Below, piece after piece: positions 45,587 to 55,739 of a stretch of DNA of 64,000 nucleotides. Position 1 is the first letter of the stretch, and the number at the start of each line of letters is the position of its first letter. Location of the stretch: NCBI RefSeq assembly GCF_001667585.1, contig NZ_LZJZ01000032.1:1-64000 (forward strand), in the 5' to 3' direction. Under the pieces are notes generated by a model, which searched no databases, was not told the origin of the DNA, and was given only the letters and a program-made list of their open reading frames with translations. The position numbers and the translations under genes were made by a program. Source of the DNA: Mycobacterium sp. E2733. GTDB lineage: Bacteria > Actinomycetota > Actinomycetes > Mycobacteriales > Mycobacteriaceae.

Positions 45587-45674
45587 TGGTACAGATGTTA
45601 TGAACCCCGGCTGCCGCACCGGCGTCGACACACCGAGATCAGATCGTGATGTCGGGCGTTCGGCGGCGAGCTTC

Positions 45675-46529
45675 TCAGTCCAGCAGCACCGTTGCGAAGG
45701 TGCCCACCTCGTCGAAGCCGACTCGGGCGTATGCGGCGCGCGCCACCGTGTTGAAGCTGTTCACGTACAGGCTGGCGGTGCGCCCGCTCCCGACGACGAC
45801 GGCGGCCACGGTCGCTGTGCCTGCGGTGCCCAGGCCCAGGCCACGCCACTCCGGGTGCACCCATACCCCTTGGATCTGGCCGACACCCGGCGACTGCGAG
45901 CCCACTTCGGCCTTGAAGACGACCTGGCCGTGTTCGAAGCGGGCCCAGGCGCGGCCGGCGGCGATGAGGCTGGCCACCCGCCGCCGGTAACCCCGGCCGC
46001 CGTCGCCGACCCGCGGGTCGACGCCCACCTCGCCGATGAACATGTCCACGGCGGCCACCAGATAGGCGTCCAACTCGTCCGGTCGAACCTGGCGCACGCC
46101 GGGGTCGATGTCGCAATTGGGGTGCCTGGACAGCGCCAGCAGAGGCTGGTGGTCACGCACGTCACGGGCCGGGCCCCACGCCGACTCGAGCCGCTCCCAC
46201 ATCCGCATCACCAGGTCGGACCGCCCGACCAGCGACGAACAACGGCGCGTCCCGCTCATCGCCTCGTCGGCGAAGGCGTCCATGTCCTCCGGCGCGCCGC
46301 GCAGCGGGATCAAGTTGGCGCCGGCGAAGCACAGCGACTCCTCCGCGCCGCGCAGGGTCCACAACTCCCCGCCGATCGAGTTGGGATCGATGCCGTGGTC
46401 CGCCACCCGGGCCGCGACCATGCACGACCCGACGGGATCCTCGTCGAACACCCTCCAGACAGCGGCGGCGTCGCGCACCACGGACACCCGTCGCTCACCG
46501 ACCAGGCGGAAGAGGGGCGGAGCCGACAT
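45675..46529 (-). CDS. GNAT acetyltransferase with DUF4081 N-terminal half (Rv2867c-like)
   Basis: The 284 residues divide into an N-terminal DUF4081 region (RLVGERRVSVVRDAAAVWRVFDEDP) and a C-terminal GNAT domain from about 150 with VWVHPEWRGLGLGTAGTATVA, the acetyl-CoA loop. The substrate is unknown. The length equals that recalled for Rv2867c. The relF/relE-type toxin-antitoxin genes that M. tuberculosis has next to it (Rv2865-Rv2866) are absent: the 88-base gap to the PBP gene holds nothing. Confidence 0.92.
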   Translation of the reverse strand: MSAPPLFRLVGERRVSVVRDAAAVWRVFDEDPVGSCMVAARVADHGIDPNSIGGELWTLRGAEESLCFAGANLIPLRGAPEDMDAFADEAMSGTRRCSSLVGRSDLVMRMWERLESAWGPARDVRDHQPLLALSRHPNCDIDPGVRQVRPDELDAYLVAAVDMFIGEVGVDPRVGDGGRGYRRRVASLIAAGRAWARFEHGQVVFKAEVGSQSPGVGQIQGVWVHPEWRGLGLGTAGTATVAAVVVGSGRTASLYVNSFNTVARAAYARVGFDEVGTFATVLLD

Positions 46530-46585
46530 CTGGCGAACTCTCTGTGATGCGAACTAACGGACCAGCAACCGGGAACAGGCCCCCA

Positions 46586-47752
46586 TCAGCTTACGGTCAC
46601 GATCGGCGAACCGCTTGATGTTGTGTCAGGACCGTGATCGGTCCCCATCTCCGAGGCGAGTCGCATGGCCTCCTCGATGAGCGTCTCGACGATCTGGGCT
46701 TCCGGCACGGTCTTGATCACTTCGCCGCGAACGAAGATCTGCCCCTTGCCATTTCCCGAGGCGACGCCAAGGTCGGCTTCCCGGGCCTCACCCGGACCGT
46801 TCACCACGCAGCCCATCACGGCCACCCGCAGCGGGACGTCCAGGCCGTCCAGCCCGGCGGTGACCTCGTTGGCCAGTTTGTAGACGTCGACCTGCGCGCG
46901 ACCGCACGACGGGCAGGACACGATCTCGAGCCCGCGCGGCCGCAGGTTCAGCGACTCGAGGATCTGGATGCCGACCTTGACCTCTTCGACCGGCGGCGCG
47001 GACAGCGACACCCGGATGGTGTCGCCGATTCCCCGGGACAGCAGCGCGCCGAAGGCGACCGCGGACTTGATGGTGCCCTGGAAGGCCGGACCGGCCTCGG
47101 TGACACCCAGGTGCAGCGGGTAGTCGCATTGGGCGGCCAGCTGCTCGTAGGCGGCAACCATCACGACCGGATCGTTGTGCTTGACGCTGATCTTGATGTC
47201 GCCGAAGCCGTGCTCCTCGAACAGCGAGGCCTCCCAGAGCGCGGATTCGACCAGCGCCTCGGGGGTGGCCTTGCCGTACTTCTCCATGAAGCGCTTGTCC
47301 AGCGAACCGGCGTTGACGCCGATGCGGATGGGGATGCCCGCCGCGGCGGCCGCCTTGGCAACCTCGCCAACCCGGCCGTCGAATTCCTTGATGTTGCCGG
47401 GGTTCACCCGCACGGCGGCGCAACCGGCGTCGATGGCGGCGAAGATGTACTTCGGCTGGAAGTGGATGTCGGCGATCACCGGGATCTGGCTGTGTCGGGC
47501 GATCTCGGCCAGCGCGTCGGCATCCTCCTGACGCGGGCAGGCCACCCGCACGATGTCGCAGCCGGCTGCGGTCAGTTCCGCGATCTGCTGCAGCGTCGTG
47601 TTGACGTCGTGGGTCTTGGTGGTGCACATCGACTGCACCGAAATCGGATATTCGCTACCCACCCCGACGTCGCGGACCATCAGTTGGCGCGTCTTGCGCC
47701 GGGGGGCCAGCGTGGGCGCCGGAGTGTCCGGCATGCCCAGGCGAACGGTCAT
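46586..47752 (-). CDS. ispG: 4-hydroxy-3-methylbut-2-enyl diphosphate synthase
   Basis: Fe-S enzyme of the MEP isoprenoid pathway (GcpE), reducing MEcPP to HMBPP. The 388 residues include the TIM-barrel N-terminus ([31 protein letters not shown]) and the C-terminal cluster domain with [10 protein letters not shown] and [15 protein letters not shown]. Start ATG 47752, preceded at eight bases by the AGGAGGAG of a dispersed repeat; a GTG at 47761 is in frame but overlaps the repeat. It is co-directional with rip1 and dxr, so two MEP-pathway genes flank the protease as in M. tuberculosis. Confidence 0.97.
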   Translation of the reverse strand: MTVRLGMPDTPAPTLAPRRKTRQLMVRDVGVGSEYPISVQSMCTTKTHDVNTTLQQIAELTAAGCDIVRVACPRQEDADALAEIARHSQIPVIADIHFQPKYIFAAIDAGCAAVRVNPGNIKEFDGRVGEVAKAAAAAGIPIRIGVNAGSLDKRFMEKYGKATPEALVESALWEASLFEEHGFGDIKISVKHNDPVVMVAAYEQLAAQCDYPLHLGVTEAGPAFQGTIKSAVAFGALLSRGIGDTIRVSLSAPPVEEVKVGIQILESLNLRPRGLEIVSCPSCGRAQVDVYKLANEVTAGLDGLDVPLRVAVMGCVVNGPGEAREADLGVASGNGKGQIFVRGEVIKTVPEAQIVETLIEEAMRLASEMGTDHGPDTTSSGSPIVTVS

Positions 47753-47753
47753 T

Positions 47754-47796
47754 TGCGCCACTCCTCCTCATCGCTTCGCTCTGCATCGTCGCCGGC
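47754..47796 (-). repeat. Shine-Dalgarno-carrying dispersed repeat ahead of ispG
   Basis: On the minus strand this 43-base copy ends GATGAGGAGGAGTGGCGCA, just before the ispG ATG. It matches the copy before hypE at all but three positions, although the two genes are unrelated. It supplies the ribosome-binding site. Confidence 0.7.
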
Positions 47797-47824
47797 GCGG
47801 GTCACTGTTCTGATTCCTTCTTGC

Positions 47825-49048
47825 TTATTGGAAGAGCCTGATCGGATTGACCAGATCGGCGGTCACGGTCAGCAGCATGTACCCGACCACGAACACCAAC
47901 ACCACGTAGGTGGCGGGCATCAGCTTGAGGTAGTTCACCGGTGCGGCCGCGACCTTGCCGCGGGCCGACCGGACGAGGTTGCGGATCTTTTCGAACACCG
48001 CGATGGCGATGTGGCCGCCGTCGAAGGGCAGCAGCGGCACCAGGTTGATGGCACCGAGAATGAGGTTCAGCTGGGCCAGGAAGAACCAGAACGCGACCCA
48101 GAGCCCGTGGTCGACGGTGTCGCCGCCGATGATGCTGGCGCCGACCACGCTCATCGGGGTCTGGGGGTCACGCTGTCCACCGCCGATGGCGTGCACCAGC
48201 GCGCCCACCTTGGTCGGGATGGTGACCAGCGCCTTGCCCACCTCGCGGGTCAGGTCGCCGGTGAACGCGAACGTGGCCGGCACCGCGGAAAGCACTCCGT
48301 AGTGCGTGGGCGCGAGCTTGACGGCGGCGACGCCGATGGCGCCGACCGTCGAGGGTGCCGCCTGAGCGCCCTGCCCGTTGGCCGCATTGCTCAGGTAGCG
48401 CTGGGTGGGCGTGACGTCGACGTAGGTGGTGATCGTGGTGCCGCCACGCTCGACGACGACCGGAACGGTGCCGTGCATCTTGCGGACCGCGGCGGCCATG
48501 TCCTCGAACGTGGACACCGGGGTGTCGCCGACCTTGACCACAACATCGCCGGCGCGGATCCCGGCGGCCGCGGCCGGGCCCGGACCGGTGCACTCCGCGA
48601 TCTTTCCGGGCGCCACTTCCGGTGCGACACAGGCGGTTTCGCCGATCACCGCCCTGGTCGGCGGGTGCAGGTTCGGCAACCCCCACACCAGTGCGATGCC
48701 GTAGATCAGCACCACGCAGATGACGAAATTCATGGCCGGCCCGGCGAACAGCACCGCGACCCGCTTCCACGCGGCCTGCTTGTACATCGCGCGGTCGGTC
48801 TCGTCGGGCGCCAGTTCCTCGACCGAGGTCATCCCGGCGATATCGCAGAAACCGCCCAGCGGCACGGCCTTGAGGCCGTACTCGGTCTCACGGCGCCGCG
48901 TCGACCACAGCGTGGGCCCGAACCCGACGAAATAGCGGCGGACCTTCATGCCGGTGGCGCGGGCGACCCACATGTGGCCGCACTCGTGCAAGGCCACCGA
49001 GATCAGGATGGCAAGGGCGAACAGCACAATGCCGATAACGAACATCAT
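47825..49048 (-). CDS. rip1: Site-2 zinc metalloprotease Rip1/RseP (Rv2869c-like)
   Basis: Intramembrane protease of 407 residues that cleaves anti-sigma factors. The first helix carries LHECGHMWV (HExxH zinc site), a PDZ domain lies at about 130-220 ([20 protein letters not shown]), and the late helix has [13 protein letters not shown], the third zinc ligand Asp. Four membrane helices are predicted. In M. tuberculosis Rip1 regulates SigK, SigL and SigM pathways and is needed for virulence; that is known for the family, not shown here. It starts 19 bases after dxr. Confidence 0.95.
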   Translation of the reverse strand: MMFVIGIVLFALAILISVALHECGHMWVARATGMKVRRYFVGFGPTLWSTRRRETEYGLKAVPLGGFCDIAGMTSVEELAPDETDRAMYKQAAWKRVAVLFAGPAMNFVICVVLIYGIALVWGLPNLHPPTRAVIGETACVAPEVAPGKIAECTGPGPAAAAGIRAGDVVVKVGDTPVSTFEDMAAAVRKMHGTVPVVVERGGTTITTYVDVTPTQRYLSNAANGQGAQAAPSTVGAIGVAAVKLAPTHYGVLSAVPATFAFTGDLTREVGKALVTIPTKVGALVHAIGGGQRDPQTPMSVVGASIIGGDTVDHGLWVAFWFFLAQLNLILGAINLVPLLPFDGGHIAIAVFEKIRNLVRSARGKVAAAPVNYLKLMPATYVVLVFVVGYMLLTVTADLVNPIRLFQ

Positions 49049-49067
49049 CTCCGCTGCGGGACCTTTC

Positions 49068-50264
49068 TCACACCATTCCGGAGGCGTTGACGGAGGCCTC
49101 GGTGGGTCGTGCGTGTGCGACGGCGCGTCGGGCTCGCTCCCGCGCCCAGCGCTGCGCGTCTAGTACCTCATCCACGTTAGCGGGTGAAACCGCCCACTGG
49201 TCTGCGGCGTGCAGCACGTCGGCGATGGTTTTGACGATGACGGGGAATCCCACCCGGCCCGCGAGGAACGCCTCCGCCGCTTCTTCGTTGGCCGCGTTGT
49301 AGACGGCGGTCATGCAGCCGCCGGTCTGGCCGGCGTACCGGGCCAGTTCCACGGCGGGGAAGACCTCGCTGTCCAGCGGTTCGAATTCCCAGCTAGAGGC
49401 GGTGCTGAAGTCGCAGGGCGCGGCCACGCCGGGAACCCTGTCCGGCCAGCCCAGTGCCAGGGAGATGGGCAGCTTCATGTCCGGGGGGCTCGCTTGCGCG
49501 ATGGTCGAGCCGTCAACGAACGTGACCATCGAATGAACAATCGACTGCGGGTGCACGACGACGTCGATGCGGTCGTACGGGATGCCGAACAGCAGGTGCG
49601 TCTCGATGAGTTCGAGCCCCTTGTTGACCAGCGACGCCGAGTTCAGCGTGTTCATCGGGCCCATCGACCAGGTCGGGTGGGCGCCGGCCTGCTCCGGGGT
49701 GACACCCTCGAGCTGGGCGGCGGTCCAGCCGCGAAACGGCCCGCCGGAGGCGGTCAGCACCAGCTTGGCGACTTCCTCGGCGGACCCCCCGCGCAGGCAC
49801 TGGGCCAGCGCGGAGTGTTCCGAGTCGACGGGCACGATCTGACCCGGCCGCGCCGCTCGCAAGACCAGCGGACCGCCGGCGACCAGGGATTCCTTGTTGG
49901 CCAGCGCCAGCCGGGCGCCCGATTCCAGGGCGGCCAGGGTCGGGCGCAGACCCAGCGCACCCACCAGCGCGTTCAGGACGACGTCGGCTTCGGTGTCCTC
50001 GATCAGGCGGATCACGGCGTCGGACCCGCGGTACGGGACGTCGGCGGCCTGCGCCGCGCGTTCGTCGGCGACGGCGATGTTGGTGACCCCGGTCTCGGCG
50101 CGCTGCCGCAGCAGGGTGTCGACGTTCGCGCCGCCCGCGGCCAGGCCGACCACCTCGAAGCGGTCCGGGTGGGCCGCGATCACTTCCAGGGCCTGGGTGC
50201 CGATCGAGCCGGTACTGCCCAGCACCAGCACCCGCAGGCGGCCCCCCGGTGTCGCGTTTGTCAC
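49068..50264 (-). CDS. dxr: 1-deoxy-D-xylulose 5-phosphate reductoisomerase
   Basis: Second enzyme of the MEP pathway, NADPH-dependent, target of fosmidomycin. The 398 residues have the NADPH loop [16 protein letters not shown], the metal/substrate motifs VDSEHSAL and [10 protein letters not shown], and [14 protein letters not shown] with the catalytic Lys/Glu. An N-terminal lead of ten residues precedes the first strand. It heads the dxr-rip1-ispG operon and is divergent from the DUF2631 gene with 96 bases between, which should carry the promoter. Confidence 0.97.
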   Translation of the reverse strand: MTNATPGGRLRVLVLGSTGSIGTQALEVIAAHPDRFEVVGLAAGGANVDTLLRQRAETGVTNIAVADERAAQAADVPYRGSDAVIRLIEDTEADVVLNALVGALGLRPTLAALESGARLALANKESLVAGGPLVLRAARPGQIVPVDSEHSALAQCLRGGSAEEVAKLVLTASGGPFRGWTAAQLEGVTPEQAGAHPTWSMGPMNTLNSASLVNKGLELIETHLLFGIPYDRIDVVVHPQSIVHSMVTFVDGSTIAQASPPDMKLPISLALGWPDRVPGVAAPCDFSTASSWEFEPLDSEVFPAVELARYAGQTGGCMTAVYNAANEEAAEAFLAGRVGFPVIVKTIADVLHAADQWAVSPANVDEVLDAQRWARERARRAVAHARPTEASVNASGMV

Positions 50265-50360
50265 TCACTCATTGTGCCCCGCCCGCTGACGATGCGAGGG
50301 CTGCGGGACCTCGCCGCGGGTATGCCAGAATCGCTGCAGGACCGACGAAAGGGATTCACC

Positions 50361-50615
50361 GTGGCCAGTACCGAGGTGGAACACTTCAGCGGCGTCGACA
50401 CCGTTGAGGTGCCGTCCGCGGCGTGGGGTTGGAGCAGGATCAATCACCGCACCTGGCACATCACCGGCCTGGTCGTCATCGTGTTCCTGCTGGCGATGCT
50501 GCGCGGCAACCACGTCGGCCACATCGAGAACTGGTTCCTGATCGGGTTCGCGGCGCTGGCGCTGGTCGCGCTGGTGCGCGACCTGTGGGGCCGCCGGCGC
50601 GGCTGGATCAGGTAG
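50361..50615 (+). CDS. DUF2631 membrane protein (Rv2876-like)
   Basis: An 84-residue protein with two membrane helices (WHITGLVVIVFLLAMLRG and WFLIGFAALALVALVRDLW) and a basic tail GRRRGWIR. It begins GTG at 50361, with GAAAGGGA eight bases upstream; the frame is open much further upstream (antisense to dxr) but that is not coding. The mycobacterial DUF2631 family has no assigned role. In M. tuberculosis the next genes are Rv2877c and mpt53 (Rv2878c); neither is present here and the gap to rlmN is only 82 bases. Confidence 0.88.
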   Translation: MASTEVEHFSGVDTVEVPSAAWGWSRINHRTWHITGLVVIVFLLAMLRGNHVGHIENWFLIGFAALALVALVRDLWGRRRGWIR

Positions 50616-50622
50616 TCGTCAA

Positions 50623-50729
50623 CCGCCCGCTACGTCTTTCGGCGGCCAGCTGTCCACAAGCCCCGGCCGATTCACCTTCGCTCCAGCTACCCGCCCGCTA
50701 GGTCTTTTCGAAGGCCAGCTGTCCGCAGG
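50623..50729. repeat. Direct repeat of the rlmN 3' end
   Basis: About 38 bases at 50623-50660 nearly repeat 50691-50729, which are the last codons and stop of rlmN (shared CCGCCCGCTA and GGCCAGCTGTCC, differing at six or so positions). The outer copy is a truncated gene end left in the gap, evidence of a past duplication or deletion at this junction. Confidence 0.65.
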
Positions 50730-51792
50730 CGGCGCTGATCTCCCGGCCGCGGGTGTCCCGGACCGTGCAGGAAACCCCCTGCGCCCGGACCCGGCGGACG
50801 AACTCCCGCTCCACCGCCTTCGGGCTGGCATCCCATTCACTGCCCGGCGTCGGGTTGAGCGGGATGAGGTTCACGTGCACCAGCGGGCCGAGCGCACGAT
50901 GCAGGCGCTTGCCCAGCAGACCCGCCCGCCACGCCTGGTCGTTGACGTCGCGGATCAACGCATACTCCACCGATACCCGGCGTCCGGTCACGTCGGCGTA
51001 GTAGCGGGCGGCGTCAAGCGCCTCGGTGATCTTCCAGCGGTTGTTGACCGGCACGAGGGTATCGCGCAGTTCGTCGTCGGGCGCGTGCAGCGACAGCGCC
51101 AGCGTCACCCCGAGCCGCTCGTCGGCGAGTTTGCGGATGGCCGGCGCCAGGCCGACCGTCGAGACGGTGACCGAGCGGGCCGAAATGCCGAAGCCGTGCG
51201 GCGGCGGTTCGGTGATGCGCCGCACCGCCGCCACCACCCTGGCGTAGTTGGCCAGCGGCTCCCCCATCCCCATGAACACGACGTTGGAGAGCCGATCGCC
51301 GAAATCCTCACGCAGGGTCACGGCGGCGGAACGGACTTGTTCCAAAATCTCCGCGGTCGACAGGTTGCGGGTCAGGCCCCCCTGCCCGGTCGCGCAGAAC
51401 GGGCAGGCCATGCCGCAGCCGGCCTGTGACGAGATGCACACGGTGTTTCGCTGCGGATAGCGCATCAGCACCGACTCGAACGTCGTCCTATCGGTGCCAC
51501 GCCACAGCGTCTTCCGGGTCTGCCCGGCGTCGCAAGTGACTTCGGTGGCCGCGGTGAGCAGATGCGGGAACATCGCCTCGGCGATCCGGTCCCGCACGGC
51601 CGCCGGGAGATCGGTCATCTCGCGAGGATCGGCGATCAGGCGACCGTAGTACTGCTGGGCGAGCTGTTTGGCGCGGAACGCCGGCAGCCCCAGTTCGGCG
51701 ACGGCCGCCGCGCGGGCTTCCGCGTCGAGGTCGGCCAGGTGCCGCGGCGGCCTGCTGGGGCGGGGTTCGGTGAAGACCAGTTCTTGGACCAT
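50698..51792 (-). CDS. rlmN: 23S rRNA/tRNA adenine C2-methyltransferase RlmN
   Basis: Radical-SAM enzyme that methylates A2503 of 23S rRNA and A37 of some tRNAs. The 364 residues have the SAM cluster motif [18 protein letters not shown] (CxxxCxxC), GMGEPLANY, and the methyl-carrying Cys near the end in [21 protein letters not shown]. Start ATG 51792. It lies 22 bases from cdsA in the same direction. Its 3' end has a decayed duplicate just downstream. Confidence 0.96.
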   Translation of the reverse strand: MVQELVFTEPRPSRPPRHLADLDAEARAAAVAELGLPAFRAKQLAQQYYGRLIADPREMTDLPAAVRDRIAEAMFPHLLTAATEVTCDAGQTRKTLWRGTDRTTFESVLMRYPQRNTVCISSQAGCGMACPFCATGQGGLTRNLSTAEILEQVRSAAVTLREDFGDRLSNVVFMGMGEPLANYARVVAAVRRITEPPPHGFGISARSVTVSTVGLAPAIRKLADERLGVTLALSLHAPDDELRDTLVPVNNRWKITEALDAARYYADVTGRRVSVEYALIRDVNDQAWRAGLLGKRLHRALGPLVHVNLIPLNPTPGSEWDASPKAVEREFVRRVRAQGVSCTVRDTRGREISAACGQLAFEKT

Positions 51793-51814
51793 GACCAGTC
51801 CAGTATCGGCCCTC

Positions 51815-52738
51815 TCAGGGCACGAGTGTCAGCACGATCCACGCGGCGACGGCCGACGGGAGCACGCCGTCGAGCCGGTCCATCAGGCCGCCGTGGCCGG
51901 GCAGCAGGCGGCCCATGTCCTTGATCCCCAGGTCGCGCTTGATCTGGGACTCGACCAGATCGCCCAGCGTGCTGGTCAGTACGAGGACGACACCGAGCAG
52001 CGCGCCGATCCAGGGCGGTTTGCCGGCCAGGAACGTCGCCGTCAGCATTGCCGCGGTGATTCCGAACACCAGGGACCCGGCCAATCCCTCCCAGGACTTC
52101 TTGGGGCTGATCGCCGGGACCATCGGGTGCTTGCCGAAGAGCGCCCCGACGGCATATCCGCCGGTGTCGGAGGCGACGACGGTGATCATCAGGCAGAACA
52201 CCCGCCCTGCCCCGTCGTGCGGGTAGACCAGCAGCACGCCAAAGGACGCGAACAGCGGCACCCACGCGGCCAGGAACACCGTCGCCGAGGCGTCCCTGAG
52301 GTAGTTGGCCGACGGCGAGCCGGCGAACGGCTCGGGCCGCTTGCGGTTGTCCTGCATGAACAGCCGCCAGACGTTGCAGACCACTACGGTGGCGCCGAAG
52401 CCGGCCAGGGCGCCGGCGGCATGGTACGGCCAGGTCAGCCAGACGGTGGCCTGCCCGCCGATCAGCAGCGGGATGAGCGGGATGACGTATCCGGCCTCGC
52501 GCAGGCGCCGCACCACCTCATGACTGGCGACCGGGATGGCGAGCGCGACGATGACAACCCAGAAGCGCGGCGCGAAGACCAGCGTCACGATGAGCACGCC
52601 GCCGATTCCTAAGCCGACCGCGATGGCGGCGCGCAGGTCGCGTCCCGCGCGGGAGGTCTTCTTTGCCGGCTGTTGCATGGTGTTTTTGCCCTCACGCCCC
52701 GGCTCGTCGGGCGGGCTGGCTGCGCCGGTGGTTGCCAC
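51815..52738 (-). CDS. cdsA: Phosphatidate cytidylyltransferase
   Basis: Integral membrane enzyme that makes CDP-diacylglycerol from CTP and phosphatidic acid. The 307 residues show about eight helices and the family signature [21 protein letters not shown] together with [25 protein letters not shown] near the C-terminus. The cytosolic N-terminus of about 35 residues is Gly/Pro/Lys-rich. Start GTG at 52736-52738. It is in the pyrH-frr-cdsA-rlmN run, the conserved bacterial order. Confidence 0.96.
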   Translation of the reverse strand: MATTGAASPPDEPGREGKNTMQQPAKKTSRAGRDLRAAIAVGLGIGGVLIVTLVFAPRFWVVIVALAIPVASHEVVRRLREAGYVIPLIPLLIGGQATVWLTWPYHAAGALAGFGATVVVCNVWRLFMQDNRKRPEPFAGSPSANYLRDASATVFLAAWVPLFASFGVLLVYPHDGAGRVFCLMITVVASDTGGYAVGALFGKHPMVPAISPKKSWEGLAGSLVFGITAAMLTATFLAGKPPWIGALLGVVLVLTSTLGDLVESQIKRDLGIKDMGRLLPGHGGLMDRLDGVLPSAVAAWIVLTLVP

Positions 52739-52770
52739 GGACCTGGGTGAACTCAGCTGCTGGGCGGCCG

Positions 52771-53328
52771 CTAGACCTCCAGCAGCTCGCCCTCTTTGTG
52801 CTTGACCAGGTCTTCGATCTGGGTGATGTACTGGTGCGTGGTCTTGTCGAGGTCTTTTTCCGCGCGCCCGACCTCGTCCTCGCCGGCCTCGCCGTCCTTG
52901 CGGATGCGGTGCAGCTCTTCCATCGCCTTGCGGCGGATGTTGCGCACCGACACCTTGGCGTCTTCCCCTTTGCCCTTGGCCTGCTTGACCAGCTCCCGAC
53001 GCCGCTCCTCGGTGAGTTGCGGCACTGCCACGCGGATCAGGGTGCCGTCGTTGGTCGGATTGACGCCCAAATCGGAATTGCGGATCGCCGTTTCGATCGC
53101 GCCGAGCTGACTGGTTTCGTACGGCTTGATCACGACGAGCCGCGCCTCGGGGACGTTGATGCTGGCCAACTGCGTGATGGGGGTGGTGGCGCCGTAGTAG
53201 TCGATGACGATCCGGGAGAACATGCCGGGATTGGCGCGGCCGGTCCGGATGGTTGACAAGTCGTCGCGGGCCACCGCTACGGCCTTCTCCATTTTCTCTT
53301 CGGCGTCGAAGAGAGCCTCGTCAATCAT
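52771..53328 (-). CDS. frr: Ribosome recycling factor
   Basis: RRF splits post-termination ribosomes with EF-G. The 185 residues give the long three-helix domain plus beta domain: [62 protein letters not shown]. The start is ATG 53328; upstream in-frame Met codons to 53400 lie in the end of pyrH. The gap to pyrH is 13 bases. Confidence 0.98.
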   Translation of the reverse strand: MIDEALFDAEEKMEKAVAVARDDLSTIRTGRANPGMFSRIVIDYYGATTPITQLASINVPEARLVVIKPYETSQLGAIETAIRNSDLGVNPTNDGTLIRVAVPQLTEERRRELVKQAKGKGEDAKVSVRNIRRKAMEELHRIRKDGEAGEDEVGRAEKDLDKTTHQYITQIEDLVKHKEGELLEV

Positions 53329-53341
53329 CGTTCGCTTCCCC

Positions 53342-54148
53342 TCAGGTGGTGACCAGTGTCCCGATTTTCTCACCGGCGACCGCGCGGGCGATATTGCCAT
53401 TGGTCAGCAAGTTGAACACCAGGATCGGCATGCCATTGTCCATGCACAGGCTGAACGCCGTGGCATCGGCCACTCGCAGTCCCCGGTCGATGACCTCGCG
53501 ATGGCTGATCGCCGCGATCAGCTCGGCGTGCGGATTCTGCCGCGGGTCCGCTGAGAACACCCCGTCGACCGCCTTGGCCATCAAGACCACTTCCGCGCCG
53601 ATCTCCAGGGCCCGCTGCGCGGCGGTGGTGTCCGTGGAGAAGTACGGCAGGCCCATGCCGGCCCCGAAGATCACCACCCGGCCCTTCTCCAGGTGGCGGA
53701 CGGCCCGCAACGGCAGGTAGGGCTCGGCCACCTGGCCCATCGTGATGGCGGTCTGGACCCGGGTGACGATGCCCTCTTTCTCCAGGAAGTCCTGCAGGGC
53801 GAGGCTGTTCATGACGGTGCCGAGCATGCCCATGTAGTCCGAGCGCGTGCGCTCCATTCCGCGCTGCTGCAGCTGCGCGCCCCGGAAGAAGTTGCCGCCG
53901 CCGATCACCACCGCGACCTGCACACCGCCGCGGACCACCTCCGCGATCTGGCGGGCCACCTGGGCGACGACGTCGGGATCCAGCCCGACCTGACCGCCGC
54001 CGAACATTTCGCCACCAAGCTTGAGCAACACCCTGGAGTATCTGGGCCGCGTCCGCGGCTGCCCGGCAGCCGATCCATTCTCCGGTGCGGTGGGCTCCGG
54101 CTTCGGGGCCGCCGCGCCGGCGGCTTGGGGCTCCCTGGGCTCCGTCAT
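53342..54148 (-). CDS. pyrH: Uridylate kinase
   Basis: Hexameric UMP kinase of the amino acid kinase family, 268 residues. The core begins [16 protein letters not shown], with [29 protein letters not shown] and [17 protein letters not shown] as substrate loops. The first 35 residues are a Pro/Ala/Glu-rich tail typical of mycobacterial PyrH. It heads the pyrH-frr-cdsA operon; the promoter must lie in the 353-base gap that follows. Confidence 0.97.
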   Translation of the reverse strand: MTEPREPQAAGAAAPKPEPTAPENGSAAGQPRTRPRYSRVLLKLGGEMFGGGQVGLDPDVVAQVARQIAEVVRGGVQVAVVIGGGNFFRGAQLQQRGMERTRSDYMGMLGTVMNSLALQDFLEKEGIVTRVQTAITMGQVAEPYLPLRAVRHLEKGRVVIFGAGMGLPYFSTDTTAAQRALEIGAEVVLMAKAVDGVFSADPRQNPHAELIAAISHREVIDRGLRVADATAFSLCMDNGMPILVFNLLTNGNIARAVAGEKIGTLVTT

Positions 54149-54501
54149 CAGGCTCCTCGCATGAGAGTGCCATCCCGGGGTTAACTCCTCCGGAACGGCA
54201 TTTCACATCCTGCCTCATCGCAGCACAAGCCGGCGCCGGTGGGGTGCGTTATGCGCAGAGTTGGCGATGCGGACGACTTTTGGCGGCGATCGGCCCAGGT
54301 GACGCGTCGGCGGTCCCCCGTTCCGCCACCTTGCCGCTATCGATGTTTGAGGGACGGCCATCGTGGGGAATCCGCACCATCGCGGTGGGAATTCACGGTC
54401 TTGAGAATAAGGGCCAACCTCGCCGTATGACCGGATCGATCGCGTTGGCGATCGGTAGTGAGCGCGAATCGCTCAGGTACGCCTACGAGAGGAACTGATC
54501 C
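54149..54501. other. Divergent intergenic region, pyrH and csbD-like gene
   Basis: These 353 bases contain the starts of two divergent transcripts. I see no open frame with coding character. Near the right end the sequence around 54445-54480 has small complementary runs (GATCGATCGCG and CGATCGGTAG), and GAGAGGAAC before the csbD ATG is its ribosome site. No convincing -10/-35 pair was found. Confidence 0.4.
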
Positions 54502-54738
54502 ATGGCGGACAACAACTCGGGACCTGCTGAAGCTGTCAAGGGCGTCGTCGAGGACGTCAAGGGCAAGGCGAAGGAGGCCGTTGGTGCGGTGACGGGCCAA
54601 GACGACCTCACCCGCGAGGGCCAGGCCCAGCAGGACAAGGCGGAGGCACAGCGCGACGCGGCGAAGAAGGAAGCCGAGGCCGAAGCGGCCCGCGGCGGCG
54701 CCGAGGCCGCTGAGGAGCGCCAGAAGGCCAATCAGTAG
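54502..54738 (+). CDS. CsbD-family stress protein (microaggregate-binding protein-like)
   Basis: A 78-residue, highly charged, Ala-rich helical protein: AVKGVVEDVKGKAKEAVGAV is the CsbD signature, followed by TGQDDLTREGQAQQDKAEAQ. Members in mycobacteria are annotated as microaggregate-binding protein 1, and in Bacillus csbD is a general stress gene. It is probably intrinsically flexible. A good ribosome site (GAGAGGA) precedes the ATG. The gap on either side suggests a monocistronic transcript; the 226 bases downstream hold AT-rich DNA and the promoter of the next gene. Confidence 0.88.
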   Translation: MADNNSGPAEAVKGVVEDVKGKAKEAVGAVTGQDDLTREGQAQQDKAEAQRDAAKKEAEAEAARGGAEAAEERQKANQ

Positions 54739-54964
54739 CTTGCTGGGAGGATGGGTCCGGTCTGTGGAAACGGACCGGGCCCATCGACTTTTCTGGGTGA
54801 CGATGGTCGCGCCGGTTTAGCCGGGCCGACGCGGTGTGCAAGCGTCGGACATTCGTTTGCATATTTTCGCGGCGAGTGGGTAGTCACCGCTGCGCAGGCT
54901 GACATCTCCCAGGAGATGCCTGCGGGCCGGGGGCAAATGCAGACCCACATTTCGGGAGCTGTCG

Positions 54965-55690
54965 TTGGACGTTCTACTGCTAACCGACGCAGACGACTTC
55001 GAGCGCGCCCTGCCGCGAGTGGCGTCCTTCGCGAGAATCGTGCGGCGTGCGCCGCTTACCGGTAACGGCCAGGGGCAGGTCGAGGCCGGCGACGTCGCCA
55101 TCGTCGACGCTCGGGGCAACCCGGCGGCGGCGGAGTCGGCCTGTCGGCGCCTGACGACCGATGCCCCCGCCACCGCGGTGGTGGCCCTCGTGGCACCGAC
55201 CGACGGCGTAGCGGTGGACGCCGCGGACTGGCATTTCGACGATGTCATGCCGCTGGGAACCGACACGGACGAGCTGCTGGGGCGGATGCGGCGGGCGATT
55301 GCGCTGCGGCGCAGCGCAATCAACGGCAGCTTGCGGTTCGGCGCCCTGCTGCTGCACCCGACCAGCCTCACCGGGTCGCTGGAGGGCAGGGACCTCGGTC
55401 TGACGCTGACCGAGTTCAAACTGTTGAGTTTCCTTGTGCAGCATGCCGGTCGGCCGTTTACCCGTACCCGCCTGATGCACGAGGCGTGGGGCTATGACAG
55501 CAACGGCCGAGTCCGTTCGGTGGACGTCCACGTCCGGCGGCTTCGCGCCAAGCTCGGGCCCCGGCATCACTTGATGGTGGACACCGTCCGCGGCGTCGGC
55601 TACATGGCCGCGACCCCGCCGTATCCGGAGTGGATCGTCAGCGAGCCGACGCTGACGACGGATCCCGGCGGGGACCCCGTTCCGCATTGA
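54965..55690 (+). CDS. Orphan OmpR/GlnR-type response regulator (Rv2884-like)
   Basis: A 241-residue regulator with a degenerate receiver (1 to about 115) and an OmpR-type winged helix (about 125-220; LTEFKLLSFLVQHAGRPFTRTRLMHEAWGY, VRSVDVHVRRLRAKLG). The receiver keeps one central Asp (VAIVDARGNP) but lacks the usual acidic pair and the conserved Lys, as in GlnR, and shares GlnR-like ADWHFDDVMPL. It probably acts without phosphorylation. No kinase is adjacent. The start is TTG at 54965 with a GGGAG-like site upstream. Confidence 0.88.
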   Translation: MDVLLLTDADDFERALPRVASFARIVRRAPLTGNGQGQVEAGDVAIVDARGNPAAAESACRRLTTDAPATAVVALVAPTDGVAVDAADWHFDDVMPLGTDTDELLGRMRRAIALRRSAINGSLRFGALLLHPTSLTGSLEGRDLGLTLTEFKLLSFLVQHAGRPFTRTRLMHEAWGYDSNGRVRSVDVHVRRLRAKLGPRHHLMVDTVRGVGYMAATPPYPEWIVSEPTLTTDPGGDPVPH

Positions 55691-55739
55691 CGCGAAACAC
55701 CGACTCGAATAGCTCTGTCCCCGAGGGTGTTCGGATCGG

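Noticed and set aside
45587-45674. Toxin-antitoxin pair expected from M. tuberculosis order
   Set aside because: The gap is only 88 bases and has no open frame.
46634-49090. An 818-codon open frame on the plus strand across ispG and rip1
   Set aside because: Both genes on the other strand are unmistakable; the frame has shadow composition (His, Arg, Gly, Asp runs).
54877-54920. Second SigF-like promoter (GTTT and GGGTAG) before the GlnR-like gene
   Set aside because: The spacing between the boxes is 18-19 bases, outside the range I would accept.
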